The notes under the pieces: model-generated
Told to the model about the DNA's origin: nothing
Databases searched by the model: none
The model's input: the letters and a program-made list of their open reading frames with translations, nothing else
Part shown: piece after piece, positions 53,139 through 63,890 of the stretch
Layout: each line of letters opens with the position of its first letter
Position numbering within the stretch: the stretch's first letter is position 1
Assembly (NCBI GenBank): GCA_018136815.1
Contig: CM030932.1
Coordinates: forward strand, 6,874,230-6,938,229
DNA from: Isochrysis galbana
Lineage: Eukaryota > Haptophyta > Isochrysidales > Isochrysidaceae
DNA length: 64,000 bases
Direction of reading: 5' to 3'
Program-made: the position numbers and the translations under genes

Positions 53139-54356
53139 ATGGTGGCAGCTCCTCTCGCCAGGCCGCCGACGGCGGAGTACGTGGCGCGCGCCAAGGCTCG
53201 CGGTGGCCTGCCCACCACGCAGGCGCGTGCGCTGCCTGCCGTGCCGCTTGCGCTCCTCGCTGCTCCCGCACTGCTTGTGCTGCTCAAGCTCTTGCTGCTG
53301 CTGCTGCCACTGTTTATCCTCTACTTCCAGGCCTCGTTCGGCGAGTTGTGCGTGGACACGCGCACGCCTATGGCTGACTCGCATCGTGCGCCCTGGTTCT
53401 CCGGCAAGCGCTGCCTCCCTGGCTGGGAGGGGCCGTGCTGCGACATCCAAGAGGGCTACTCTGACGGCGAGTTTGTGCTCCGGCGCATCCGCAATGATGA
53501 GGTCGAGTACGAGCTTCCTTTTTCCGGACCACGCTCCATCGACAATACGAGCGCTCCACCCGACGAGATGCTCGGCCTGTGGTGGCTTGACCAACGCCTT
53601 GTGCACACAGATGGCATGAGCGAGCACGAGGGGTACGCGGAGGGTGAGGCGAAAGCGGTCACTGCTGCGGAGGAACTGGTCGTCTCGTTCTCGGAGGGCG
53701 TCTGGCACCCTGCTTCACGTTGCGTGAAGCCCGTTCCGACTTACGGCGGCCATCGCGGCCACTGGACATGGTTCGATGTAGACGGCGAGGGGCACAATGC
53801 TGGCGCCGGGAGCGGGCTTCGAGGTAACTATGAGTTTTGCTATCAAGATGACAACACCATCAAGATCAACATGCGCTATCGGCTTTTTGGCGCAGTGTGG
53901 GTAGTCGTGCCGGACTTTTTTACGACTCTTACAATGGAGCGTCGCAACTTTGGCCTCACGCGCGTGACGCGCGTCGGGCCCGACCAGCTGCGACGGTTGC
54001 AAGCCGACTGGACATGGTTCTTCCTCCTCCCAATCCCAGTGCATGTGGTGCTCCGCATAATCGGCCTGATGGCCCCAGTCTCACAGCCGCTCTACAACTA
54101 CCCGATGTACCGCATCGTCGATACTTACGGCCGACGCACTCGCCACTATGACGCGTATCTTCGTTTTGCCAACGTGCCCACCAATGAGACGGAGGCCAAT
54201 CAGCTAAGCGCCCCACGCAACCGAGGCCGAGGTACGTCCCTTGTTGGCGTGCCAATCGAGTACTGCAGAGCACGTAACGAGACCTGCACGCCCGCGTCGG
54301 AATCCCCTGCACCCGGTACCCTCTCTGCCATCGTCGAAAGAGGCCAATGTTTTTGA
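53139..54356 (+). CDS. Single-pass membrane protein, function unknown
   Basis: Single exon, 405 residues from ATG 53139. A strong hydrophobic segment at ~30-65 (VPLALLAAPALLVLLKLLLL) acts as signal anchor. The rest is soluble-looking, with Cys pairs (CLPGWEGPCCDIQEG), WW and WTWF motifs, GNYEFCYQDDNTIKINMRYR and ADWTWFFLLPIPVHVVLRI. The regular strands and aromatic residues suggest a beta-rich, possibly lipocalin-like lumenal domain; that is a guess. One possible N-glycosylation site is NETC near the end. Confidence 0.6.
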   Translation: MVAAPLARPPTAEYVARAKARGGLPTTQARALPAVPLALLAAPALLVLLKLLLLLLPLFILYFQASFGELCVDTRTPMADSHRAPWFSGKRCLPGWEGPCCDIQEGYSDGEFVLRRIRNDEVEYELPFSGPRSIDNTSAPPDEMLGLWWLDQRLVHTDGMSEHEGYAEGEAKAVTAAEELVVSFSEGVWHPASRCVKPVPTYGGHRGHWTWFDVDGEGHNAGAGSGLRGNYEFCYQDDNTIKINMRYRLFGAVWVVVPDFFTTLTMERRNFGLTRVTRVGPDQLRRLQADWTWFFLLPIPVHVVLRIIGLMAPVSQPLYNYPMYRIVDTYGRRTRHYDAYLRFANVPTNETEANQLSAPRNRGRGTSLVGVPIEYCRARNETCTPASESPAPGTLSAIVERGQCF

Positions 54357-55621
54357 ATGAGCATTTTGAGAACTGCTTGGCCGGATAATGCTCCTACTCG
54401 CGTATGAGGCTTTTTCAGCACGAGTTTGAGGCGGCCTCAGAGACGACGAAAAAGGGTGGAGGTGTGGGGGTTAGGGTTGGGGGCGGATTGACAACTGCAG
54501 GAAGGAGACTGAGCGAGTGTCAACAGAGTGCTCGCCTACGCTTCACCAACAGTATCGACACGGTGTTCTGCTGCCACCATTCTTACCACATCAGGCGTCC
54601 CCTGCGGAAATTCTCCAAAGGTCGCGGTTATCCCAAAACCCTCCCGAAACGACCAACTTTCTGCCGGCCCGGTTGGTACTAGCAGCTACTCACGCCGCAC
54701 GACCAGCGCGCATGTGTTGAAAAGACGCGCCGGACTGTGAGATCGCCGCCCCTTTCCCGCCGCTTCTTTGCACGTACTCGCACGCGCAGCGTGTTCGCTC
54801 GCCCGCGATTTCTCTCGCCCCATTAAGACTCTCTCGCCCTACACCCCCGCTAATGCCCCCTTTCTCCATTTTGTGATGCCATTTTTGCTGTTGTTCCTTC
54901 TTCTTTGGCCTGATGTCTTTGTATGTGTCCAAGTCAAAGAATGAAATCAATGCGATGACCCAAGTTCCCACCCATATAAATGCCGGACTCGAATAGAAAA
55001 TTAAGGTCCTTCTTCACATGCTCTCGCCACCGGCGCCTGGGTGGGTTCCGGATGTGTTGTATTCTGTATTCTATTGTATTGAAGCCTCGCATGGGCGCAC
55101 AACGCCTCCGCAAAACACCATGGGGCATGAGAAAATACAACTAGTAGTAGATAGAAAACAATGAATACCTCACCATACTAGCTACTAGCCCGAGGAAAAC
55201 TCCTCGAGCTCCCCGCAAGAACCGCGTTCCGCGCTAGCTGCCGGCGCGCCCTCGCAGGCAATCTCCAAAAGTGAGATTAGTCTTGCTAATGACACGGTCC
55301 CGGCGTCCCGGCAGTAAAGAGTTAAAGAAATGGTATACTCTCGCGATACAGGATACAGGGTAGCGGATTCCGAGAACCAGGTGGCAAACCGAATATCGCT
55401 GGGAAGGACAAGTGTGCTACATAAAGTACTCTAGAGTAGGAGTTAGCTAGCCACTAGCCACACGATAAGTACTTTCTTTAGAGCTTTTGAGTAGAGTAGG
55501 AGTACTCCTACTCACTCCTACTCTACACTATTGCTAAACCTGTAAACCCATCGTCTGGGACACCTTCCCCTCGGTCGTGGCGGCGGGGCGGCGCCAGCTC
55601 GGCCGGCCGAGTACCACCTCG
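54357..55621. other. Intergenic, no gene seen
   Basis: About 1.27 kb. It includes a near-palindrome of GTAGGAGTACTCCTAC type at ~55495-55525. No supported frame; the right end should hold the glycosyltransferase promoter. Confidence 0.4.
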
Positions 55622-58600
55622 ATGGCACTCGAAGAGCTCGAGCCGCTGCGCGGCGGGGTTGCAGCGCGCGCGCGCGGCAGTGCGGGCTCAACCTCTATCC
55701 GCAATGCCGCGCTCCTCGTCGGTACGCTCACACTCGTGCTCATCGCGCCATACCTCAACCCGTCGGCCACAATCGTGAGGATGGACGAGGCCTACGACAG
55801 GATTCCAGCGGTCGGTACGACGGCTGCGAGCCTGGTCGGCGGCGGCGCCGCCGCTTCCTTAAACGCCGAGAACCGTGAGCTCAAGGAGCAAATCGCCAGG
55901 CTCACCGCAATGCTCGAGGACAAGAAGAGGGAGAAGGACGCGGTGGAGCTGAAGCGGATGGAGAGCATCCGGCTCTCTGCCGCCACCGCCAGGCCCTCTG
56001 CAGCCACCGCGGCCACACGCGAGCTTTCGCGCGCCCGCGCCTCTCGAGGCGACAACGGAGAAGGCGGGGCCGTCTCGGGCAGCGGTGCGGCGACCAGCGC
56101 GAGCTCGGTGGGTCCGCTCGGCATGGCCGCTGCAAAGCAGCTCGCCTCCAACAGCAGTGGCGTGCGTGGCTTGTACCGGCTCACACACGGAGTGATCCGC
56201 GCGCGGTGCAATGCGCACAACATCATCCTCGTAACTTTCGTGAACTACCAGCGATGCGACTACGGCTTCACGTGGGCGTCGCACGTTCAGCGGCTTGGGC
56301 TGGACAACTACCTCATTGGCGCCATGGATGGTAAGGCGCTCGAGATCTTGGTGGGCAGGAGTATACCAACCTTCGACATGGAGTCTGGCCTCACAACGGC
56401 CGACTATGGGTACGGCAGATTGGCACGAACCCACCCAAAACTTTTCAATGGAGCTGCCGCGACGCTAGACGCCCAAGGCCAACCCGCTGCGATTTCGTCC
56501 TTTCTGGCTTCACCACCCTACCACTGTCTTTGTATAGGTGGGGCACCAAAAACTTTCGGAAGCTGGGCTTGCGCAAGTGCGAGCTGATACTCTCGCTGCT
56601 CCGCGCGGGTGCCGACCCAATTGTAACTGACGCGGACGCGCTCATCACCCGCGACCCGACTCCGTTCATACTGAAGCTATTGCCGGAGGCGCAGGTGGGC
56701 CGGCGATGTGAGCACTTCTTGCCAAGAGTACTCAGCTTATTGGCGAGCACTCGACCAAAATTAGCAGCGCATTTGGCGTTGCGCCAAAGCGCAGCCTCGC
56801 GTCACAAGCCGGCTCCCGTTCTGCTTACAGATCCTGGTTACATCGGATCATCTTATGTCCACGGATGATCCGGTCGCAGAGACGCTTGAGGAGCCGATGC
56901 GCGCTTCCAACTCAGCATGGAACATTGGCTATTTTTATTTGCACCACTCGGCGCTCCCAGCGATCGCGCACTGGAAAGCTATGTGTGAAGAGAACCCAAC
57001 TTTATGGGATCAGAATCTGTTCAAGGACATTTTCAAAATTGGGAAGCTCAGGTTTGGCCTTCCCCATCGCTGCTGCTCGAGCGTGTGTACGTGTGCCTTC
57101 CATTCCACTCTTCCCGTCCCGGTTGGTAGGTTCACTGAATCACAAGGTGTATCGGCGGCTATGCGAAGCAAGCGGCTGTTTCTTGGCTACAATGGTGCGT
57201 TGCTCACCGGCGGGCTACACATGCACGTGCTGTGACCTCTCCGTTTTCCCCGCATGATTGGGTGTATGGCCTCGGATTTATCGTGCTGGCGATCGGCACA
57301 CGGTCTTCAATCTCTTGCCCCCCATTCCTGAATCTCGCTTGTAATGCGCTCGCATATCTATCTTCTCGCAGGTACCGTCTCAATCGGCATTTTGCCCATC
57401 GCCACATTTTGTGGGGGACACACATACTTTGTGCAGCGTATGCCACAGCGACGCGGGGTCTCACCTTACTCGGTGCACACCACGTTCCAATATTCGGGTG
57501 CAGTTGGTGAGTTCTGGGTCCGGTCGCTTCTACATGCATCCAATGCCCTCTCGAACCGTCGCCACAATTGTTTCTGTAAAATGCGCGCATTGCGACGCAC
57601 CCTACACTCCGCGGCTGCCCGTCGACTTTCGGCTTTGTCCTTCTGGGTGGGGTGAATCTCTCCACACTCTTTTGTTGCGTGGGATCTATGCTGTGACGGT
57701 GCTGGTGCGTAGAACCGACGCCCTCTCCCCTCACTTCGTCACTAGGCAAGACCCACCGGCTACGAGAGGCTATGCTGTGGCTGGACGAGCCGTCTTACTA
57801 CGATCCTCCAGGCAAGAATTTTCTCGCCTACACGCCGTCCATTCGGCATGAACTCTTTCGCCCCTCGGGCGTGATGGATCTCTCGTCGCACTTTCTCGCT
57901 GTCCACTCGCAGCTCGTTCAGGTGAGGTCTCATCGCATCTTCGGGGTAGGCACACATGAAGTAGATCTTTCCATGATCTGGATGCCTCTTTGATTACGAC
58001 TTGATTCGCACTCGCCCACCCTGCACCTGGCATAGTTGCGTGCCGCGTTTCTTCTCGCGGCGAAGCTCAAGAGGATTCTTATTTTACCACCGATTGCTTG
58101 CGGGTTGGATCGCTTTTGGGCACCGCACAATGGCACCATCCCAGGCTCCGCCACACCGCTTCCGGTGTTCCCTTGCCCGGCTGACCATGTGTTGGACCTG
58201 GAGAATGGTATCGACAAGCATAATGGACCCATCGAATCATTGCTCCGAGAAGCCTCCTTCCTGAATAACTCCCGTCTTCCCGACTCGGTTCGCCACTCCA
58301 TCGTCTTTCCCGACCCGCCCCGAACGCTCGGCGATGAGCATCTTGCCCCCCTCCGCGCGTCGACTTCTCGCGTGATCTCCTTGCCTTCCATGCCCGATTT
58401 GTATAAGACGCTCCCCTCTGGTGAGGCCGCCGCTGCACGCGACAAGTACAAGGTGAGATCATGGTGTCCATGGGCAGAGCGGTGCCTTTGCTGTAAGGCC
58501 CCGATGGGCATGAAGCTGCCCTTGTGCGCCTTCATGTTTGGGTAGGGGGTAGCGCCGCTGTTATACGCTGATCGTTCGCACTTGTCCCCGCGTTCCGAGC

Positions 58601-58819
58601 ACTCAGGGATCAATTGGTGAGAGCCAAGACTGCTAGACTTGACCATCACCCGCCCTCTTTCTCTTCCAGGTGTTCACTTCATTGTGGTGTTGTTCTCAGC
58701 CGCTCACGCCCAAGAGCCCAGGCCACATTTTTTACGACATGTTTTGGGACGTAGTACCGCACACCGACAAGTTTCGCAGACAATGGACCACTCCGTGGGT
58801 TCCAACATTTGGGCCATGA
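55622..58819 (+). CDS. GT77-type glycosyltransferase (Golgi type II membrane protein)
   Basis: Eight exons: 55622-56409, 56538-56694, 56831-57051, 57130-57194, 57372-57506, 57746-57921, 58036-58452, 58670-58819; all GT-AG, sum 2,109 bp, 702 residues. A short cytoplasmic tail and membrane anchor (AALLVGTLTLVLIAPYL, ~29-45) and a coiled-coil stem (~80-115) come first. The catalytic part has DYGWGTKNFRKLGLRKCELI, the DxD site VTDADAL (Asp294/296), WDQNLF, HTYFVQRM, HTTFQYSGAVGKTHRLREAM, then LPPIACGLDRFWAP, FPCPADHVLDLENG and the end FYDMFWDVVPHTDKFRRQW...FGP. This matches plant and algal arabinosyl/xylosyl-type transferases (RRA/XEG113/RGXT group) that glycosylate wall or surface glycans. I chose the first ATG; the frame is open 15 codons more upstream. 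Confidence 0.85.
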
Positions 58820-58989
58820 GCGAGCGAGTTCCAGGGGAGGGGAGGAGATGGGGTCTACGTGGGGCCTATGGGGCTCCGTAGCTTTCACTTGAGCCATGGC
58901 TCGGGCTCTGGCTTCTCTTTTGAGAATTATGACCTCTATAATTTTAATTTTCAACAAATTTTTATGGGTCGCGATGCGACAAAGGGGCG

Positions 58990-59170
58990 GGACTGGTGCT
59001 CACTCAAGACAGGACTCCCTTCCGCCCCAAGTGCCGGCAACCTTCCCCCGGATGCCACTGCACTAGGGCCGGACCCCAGAAACCGAAGAAAAAGGAATGA
59101 AGGGGAAGGGGGCAAGGGGAAGGGAAGGAGGTGGAGGGATGGAAGATAAGGGCGATGTCGGAGTAGAGAT
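58990..59170 (+). repeat. LINE 3'-UTR remnant
   Basis: Plus strand: ACTAGGGCCGGACCCCAGAA, ACCGAAGAAAAAGGAATG, then a purine run to AAGGGCGATG, colinear with the sense 3'-UTR of the LINE. Confidence 0.5.
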
Positions 59171-59697
59171 AGGGAAACCTAAACCTAGACCTAGTAGGTG
59201 TTTAGCCCAGATGTCGTATTCCCTACGATGACAGACTTTTACTTCTAACCTGTGGGTTATTTTAAGCCTCAAGGTCTCGTCGATTGGTATACCGCCTCTT
59301 CTCTTACTTTTACTTTCTCTCGATGTCATCAAATGTTCCATGACTGTCTTTTGTCTTCTCTCCGTGTATCGGTTGTAGCTCCCCAGCGAGGTTTGCCCTC
59401 GTTGTGCCGACCCCTCTGTCGCATGTCCGCGCGTTGCTGAGTTACCCTGGTGCCGACGCCTTGCCGTCCGTCCAAGTGTGGTTAGTTTTCGCCCTGTTTG
59501 GTTTAGTTTGTGTGGTTCTGTACCCTCAGCTTTTTGAGTCCTGGTGTTGTAGTCTCCCGTGTCTACCTCGGACCTAAGAAGCTCTCATTCTCATTCTCTC
59601 TCTTCCACTAGCTCGCTAGCTAGCCTCGTCCCTACTCTCCGACGCCACGCGTTGCAGTCCTCCGACCTTCAGTCTACCTCATCGCTCGTAGCGCTCG
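59171..59697. other. Intergenic, pyrimidine-rich leader-like stretch
   Basis: T- and C-rich, no frame. It could be the 5'-UTR or promoter of the weak frame at 59698. Confidence 0.3.
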
Positions 59698-60396
59698 ATG
59701 GTAGACACTGTCAGACCCGATTCTTGCTATGACCTTTCAGACATCTTCCCGCAAGCAGCAATCAACGATCCTTCCACGACCGCGTCAGCTGCCGGCTCGA
59801 TCGAACGGCCCTCTGCCTATGAGCCAGTAGTCATCGCGTGTTCGACAAGCACAAATTTCCGCCTTGGCGCCTACGACCGCGCCCCCTCACAGTCCCGCTC
59901 CCCCTCAGTCCATGGGAGCAGCGGGAACCTCTTTTGGCTCACAAGGGGTCCACTTCGTCGGAGCCGGCGGCTCCTCCGAGCCTCCGCAAGACCCTTCGAA
60001 CATAGCGGTGCCCTCGAGCTACGCATGCCTACACCGCCACGCGGTACTTATGCGTCTCCGGCTGCCGTCATCCCTCACCATTTCGACGCTTTGTGCGCCC
60101 ATCTCTCCTCCCACCGTCGCTTCGCCAGCGGCATCTCCTCCTCCTCCTCCTCGCCACTGCTCGGCTCGGGCGAGCTGGAGCTGGGTGGGGGAGGAGGCTG
60201 CATTGGTGTCTCCTGCCTGCCGCGCTTCGAGCGCGGCCCGGTAGTCCCACCGGTGCGCTTGCCATGCTGCGGCGGTTCGACCACCTTCAGCCGCGCCATC
60301 TCGCGGCTCGCGCCACGGGAGCACGGGAATTCCCGCCAAGGCCAAGCGCGCAATTTTTGCCCCCTCTCTAAAAAAGAAAGTGGCTTATTCCTTTGA
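59698..60396 (+). CDS. Weak Ser-rich frame, possibly a gag-like remnant
   Basis: An ATG-started frame of 232 codons (MVDTVRPDSCYDLSDIFPQA). Low-complexity Ser/Arg composition after the first ~70 residues and a competing frame make it doubtful. The alternative frame from 59864 (GSQGVHFVGAGGSSEPPQDP) looks as natural, so a frameshifted remnant of a retroelement gag is possible. Confidence 0.25.
   Translation: MVDTVRPDSCYDLSDIFPQAAINDPSTTASAAGSIERPSAYEPVVIACSTSTNFRLGAYDRAPSQSRSPSVHGSSGNLFWLTRGPLRRSRRLLRASARPFEHSGALELRMPTPPRGTYASPAAVIPHHFDALCAHLSSHRRFASGISSSSSSPLLGSGELELGGGGGCIGVSCLPRFERGPVVPPVRLPCCGGSTTFSRAISRLAPREHGNSRQGQARNFCPLSKKESGLFL
60075..60299 (-). CDS. Small basic/acidic protein, unidentified
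   Basis: 74 residues from ATG 60299: MARLKVVEPPQHGKRTGGTT, a basic stretch, a Pro/Ser run, then GEEEEEEMPLAKRRWEERWA. Opposite to and exclusive with the plus-strand frame. The charge blocks look protein-like, but there is no family match. Confidence 0.3.
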   Translation of the reverse strand: MARLKVVEPPQHGKRTGGTTGPRSKRGRQETPMQPPPPPSSSSPEPSSGEEEEEEMPLAKRRWEERWAHKASKW

Positions 60397-60542
60397 GTTT
60401 TGGAGAATTTTTCCTCTGCCCCTCTCACTAGGAGACGCCCCAAGGTACCCGGGGGACGTGAGGCACAACGCGGATTTACTTTTAAACACCCTCCCACCAA
60501 TACAGCCGCGGGACCTCAGTATTGGAACGGAGGTAGTATTAG

Positions 60543-61290
60543 CTTTAGCCCCGCAAGTGGGTCCCAGTCCCAGATACGCTCAGGCTCCAGATACCAGATA
60601 CCCCGAGGAGAGAGCACACACGTGGTTAACGTGAAGCAAGGGCGGCGAGTAGCAGACGAAGCCGTTCAATCACTAGCGGGCTTTAGTTTGCGCTAGTGAA
60701 CGGCGACGGAGGAGCAGCGAGGGAGCGAGGGGGCACGCTAGACCGGAGATAAGAGGGAGGCAGTTAGTATTATACGGCATACGCACCGAGCACCCCCTGG
60801 GGGGGGAGGCCAGGGGACCCGCGGACCCGCCTCTCCCTCTTTTCGCCGCCTCGCGCCCCGCACCGCCCAAGCTCTTTCCCCTCTCACACCCAAACACTTC
60901 AAGCTCACCCACCACCATCCCCTTTCGCCTCCTTGCCCTTGCTTTCTCGGAGTGGAGACCGGCGTACTATCTTAGCACCAACTTTAGCCCCGCAAGTGGG
61001 TCCCAGATACGCTCAGGCTCCAGATACCCCGAGGAGAGCACACACGTGGTTAACGTGAAGCAAGGGCGGCGAGTAGCAGACCCTAGATGGGAAATACGTA
61101 TTTACCGTATTTGGCCAGAGACCAAATACATATGTATTTGGCTGTATTTGAAGCGTGTCCTGGGTTGTAGGCCTCAAATGTATTTGAAATGTATTTGGCC
61201 GGAGGCCACCAAATACATATGTATTTGGCTGTATTTGCAGGCCCCTGCACCGTATTTCCCATGTAGGTAGCAGACGAAGCCGTTCACGCG
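60543..61290. repeat. Two ~120-bp direct repeats, the second split by a MITE
   Basis: Copy 1 at ~60543-60670 and copy 2 at ~60982-61081 plus 61268-61286 share CCGCAAGTGGGTCCCAG, GATACGCTCAGGCTCCAGAT, ACACACGTGGTTAACGTGAA and GAGTAGCAGACGAAGCCGTT. Copy 2 is interrupted exactly at the duplicated TAGCAGAC. Confidence 0.88.
61082..61267. mobile_element. 186-bp MITE, 8-bp duplication (hAT-like)
   Basis: Inverted ends CCTAGATGGGAAATACG and, inverted, CCTACATGGGAAATACG (one mismatch in 17). Flanked by TAGCAGAC at 61074-61081 and 61268-61275. The interior repeats AAATACATATGTATTT palindromes. 8-bp duplications are typical of hAT elements. The empty site survives in copy 1 of the direct repeat. Confidence 0.9.
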
Positions 61291-61765
61291 TCCTGGGCTG
61301 GCTCTCCTCCCACTACAATCTATGGTTGTTGCCCCCCCCCCCCCCCGGGATATCGATTGAGTGCCACTCCTCTCTTCCTCTCGCATCCTCCTACTTGCCA
61401 CTACTCTACAATACTTTATATTTGGGCGAGAGGGAAGCTCTAACCCTAACCCGCCGCAAGGATCCTCGGGGCGTCCTCCTTCTCTCCCCCGGAGAGAGGG
61501 AGATGCGCGGCTTCTCTGATGCGATTGAAACTCCTGCTCTACGAGTAGAGGGCACAGTATTATAGGGGGGGAGGGGAGGGGGGGAGGGGAGAGGGGAGTG
61601 GCGAGAGGAGAAAGGGAGAGAAGAGGCACACTCTCGAGAAAAAGGCCACAAAGAAAGAGAGAGCAGCGCCGCACTCGACTCCCCCTCTCCCCTCTCTCAA
61701 CCCCCTTTCTCCCCTCTTTCTTCCCGCCGGCTGACTGTCTGGCGCGGCTCCTCCTCTCTGTGCGT

Positions 61766-63208
61766 ATGGAGCCCCCCCCTGCCGAACCTCCCGAAGGGCG
61801 CGGACTCCGCCGCCGCCTCTCCAAGCCGTTCGCAAAGCGGGAGGCAGTGCAGCGAGAGAAGACACGCGCAGCAACAGAAGATTCCGAGCCTCCCTCCGGA
61901 AATACGGGATCGCGGCGGATGCGGCACACGCTTTCTCGCCCCTTCTGGCGCAAACAGGAGCTGCGCCGCGGCGCCAACACCAGCGCCGAACTGGGCGGCA
62001 AGCCGGGCATGGAGGAGCTGTCCCACGGCGAGCCGGTCCAGATGCTCCCGCCCAGCTCGCCGCAGCCTCTCCCGATGGACCCACAACCCGACAGGCCAGA
62101 GGCAGTGGAGGCACCCGCACCAATCCCCGGGCTTGCCGCACTTGCCACGCTCGCACCACCCTCGGCCGAGCAGCAAAAGGCGTCATATGACAGCCCACGC
62201 GCCTCATACACCTCCGTCTACCGTGCCTCCTTCCCAACGGAGACTGACGCGGAACGCGCGACTCCAAGCGGATCGCCCATGGCGCGTTCGGTGTCAACGC
62301 CCGAGGTACGGAACAATAGTAAGCCGAGGCCCTCGCCGCGTAGTCTCCATCGTAGCACACCATTTTGGGAGATCAAGGAGAAGGAACGATTGCGCCAAAG
62401 GGAGGAGAGCGAGCGACAAAAGCAGGTAGAAGATGCCTCGAGCGAGCATGCACACGCGGGTGGCAGCTCGATAGCCGTGACTACGCAACCGCCATTGATT
62501 CCCGAAGAATCGGAAGACATCCAGTCTCCGGTGCAGCGGCCGCCGCCCTCCAAATGCTCGCCGAGCATCGAAGTATTGCAAGATAAGTCCGTCAAGACAC
62601 CTGCTAGGACTCCCCTCAATCTTAACACTGCCATGGTGCAGGAACAGCCGGGCCTCTCTGCGGACGACATGGCCAGCGGAAGCGCTTACGCACCGGTGCA
62701 GGGCACTCCAGCGCACGTTTACATACCCAGTCGCTCACCCACATCATCTGGCTTCTTGTTGCCCACGACACCGATGCTCTTGGGTGACGACCGGGCAGCT
62801 CATGCACGAGAGGCGACATCCCCGCCAGCTTTCACCAGCCGTGCCCACCACAACCAGGAGACCGAGCCAGATGCGGCGCTAGAGATCACGCCCCCTGAGG
62901 GCGCCCCTATGACGACATCAAAGCAGCGCTCTGCCCCCGTCCTTTCGAGAGCGCCGCAGCACCTGCCGACGGTCGTGCGCGCTACAAGTCTTTTTGAGAA
63001 GTCCGAGGTTCTCCACGACGTCGATGTCCACAAGCTGATCTGCCAATTCGAGAGCATCTCCGCGAGCGCCAGTCCAGACAGAGCTGAGGATGCATTCAAA
63101 AGGCGCGATGTCCCTGGCCACAACGACGAGCGAAATGCATCTTGGATGGGTGGTTGGGTGTTCACAGCAATGCGTTGCGTCGCGTCACCTTCAGAGGAGT
63201 CGAATTGA
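61766..63208 (+). CDS. Disordered protein with repeated LSxPFxKRE-type motifs
   Basis: 480 residues from ATG 61766 (MEPPPAEPPEGRGLRRRLSK); the frame is open further upstream without a better start. A short motif recurs: RRLSKPFAKREAVQ, HTLSRPFWRKQELR and HRSTPFWEIKEKER. The rest is Pro/Ser/Thr-rich and mostly disordered, ending with a short ordered block (VHKLICQFESISASASPDRA). It could be a scaffold or phosphoprotein. I know no family. Confidence 0.5.
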   Translation: MEPPPAEPPEGRGLRRRLSKPFAKREAVQREKTRAATEDSEPPSGNTGSRRMRHTLSRPFWRKQELRRGANTSAELGGKPGMEELSHGEPVQMLPPSSPQPLPMDPQPDRPEAVEAPAPIPGLAALATLAPPSAEQQKASYDSPRASYTSVYRASFPTETDAERATPSGSPMARSVSTPEVRNNSKPRPSPRSLHRSTPFWEIKEKERLRQREESERQKQVEDASSEHAHAGGSSIAVTTQPPLIPEESEDIQSPVQRPPPSKCSPSIEVLQDKSVKTPARTPLNLNTAMVQEQPGLSADDMASGSAYAPVQGTPAHVYIPSRSPTSSGFLLPTTPMLLGDDRAAHAREATSPPAFTSRAHHNQETEPDAALEITPPEGAPMTTSKQRSAPVLSRAPQHLPTVVRATSLFEKSEVLHDVDVHKLICQFESISASASPDRAEDAFKRRDVPGHNDERNASWMGGWVFTAMRCVASPSEESN

Positions 63209-63220
63209 GAGCTGAACCTC

Positions 63221-63481
63221 TCAACAACTCCGGCAGGTGAGCCCGATCACTGCCTGACGAACAAGGACTTCGCGTTCCTCGTCGGATCCATCGTATAAAG
63301 GAACACGAGCATGGGCATTCGCCTTGTCGGCGAGTTTTTTCGTCCATCGCATTGCGTGGACGTGCTCCGCTAGTGGTCCTTTCCAACAGCAACATCGCTC
63401 TGGGTAATAGAGAGCCGACAGCATGAGCGACCATTGCATCACAGCCAGCATGAGCAGCTCCGATCGTATGCCAAGACCCAT
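63221..63481 (-). CDS. Unidentified protein, 3' exon
   Basis: A minus-strand frame of 86 codons ending in TGA at 63221-63223, 12 bp past the stop of the convergent gene. It reads PLAEHVHAMRWTKKLADKAN and VPLYDGSDEEREVLVRQAVI, natural-looking composition. The exon's start is unclear because another frame is open across 63162-63584. Confidence 0.35.
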   Translation of the reverse strand: MGLGIRSELLMLAVMQWSLMLSALYYPERCCCWKGPLAEHVHAMRWTKKLADKANAHARVPLYDGSDEEREVLVRQAVIGLTCRSC

Positions 63482-63779
63482 CCACGAGGAGGAGGCTCAT
63501 AATGAGATCAGCTTTGCGCGTGAATGTACATGGTGGAGCAAGATGCGTGTTTCCCAGTACTAAGTTGAACTGCTGGTGTTGCATAACGAGGGGTTGTACG
63601 ACAAGGGCTGTGAGAGGAGTCCTTCTTTACTAGGGCTTAAGGGTGTGAGTTTGAGTTTGCGTATGGGCTGTTGAGCGCTTGTTTCCAGTAAATCCAGACG
63701 GACAAGAATGAAACGTTTGTATGGTCTAGTTTCGACGGACTGCGACTTTTGCGCTTGGCCCGTCGTAGTGCACGCGAGA
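63482..63779. other. Intergenic, no gene seen
   Basis: No supported frame; possible upstream exon of the minus-strand gene not placed. Confidence 0.3.
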
Positions 63780-63890
63780 GCTTGGGGGCCGCCCCCCGGC
63801 ATTCGGGGGGGGGGGGGGGCTGAGCCCTAAGGGGAGGGACGATGCGCGTCGGCACGCTCCATAGCAACCAGTAGTATAAACTTAGTTTTG
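63780..63890 (-). repeat. Retroelement 5' head combining SINE-type and LINE-type sequence
   Basis: On the minus strand: AACTAAGTTTATACTACTGG then TTGCTATGGAGCGTGCC. The first part is the SINE head; the second matches the LINE start ATGGAGCGCGCC. Its 3' extent is unclear. Confidence 0.5.
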
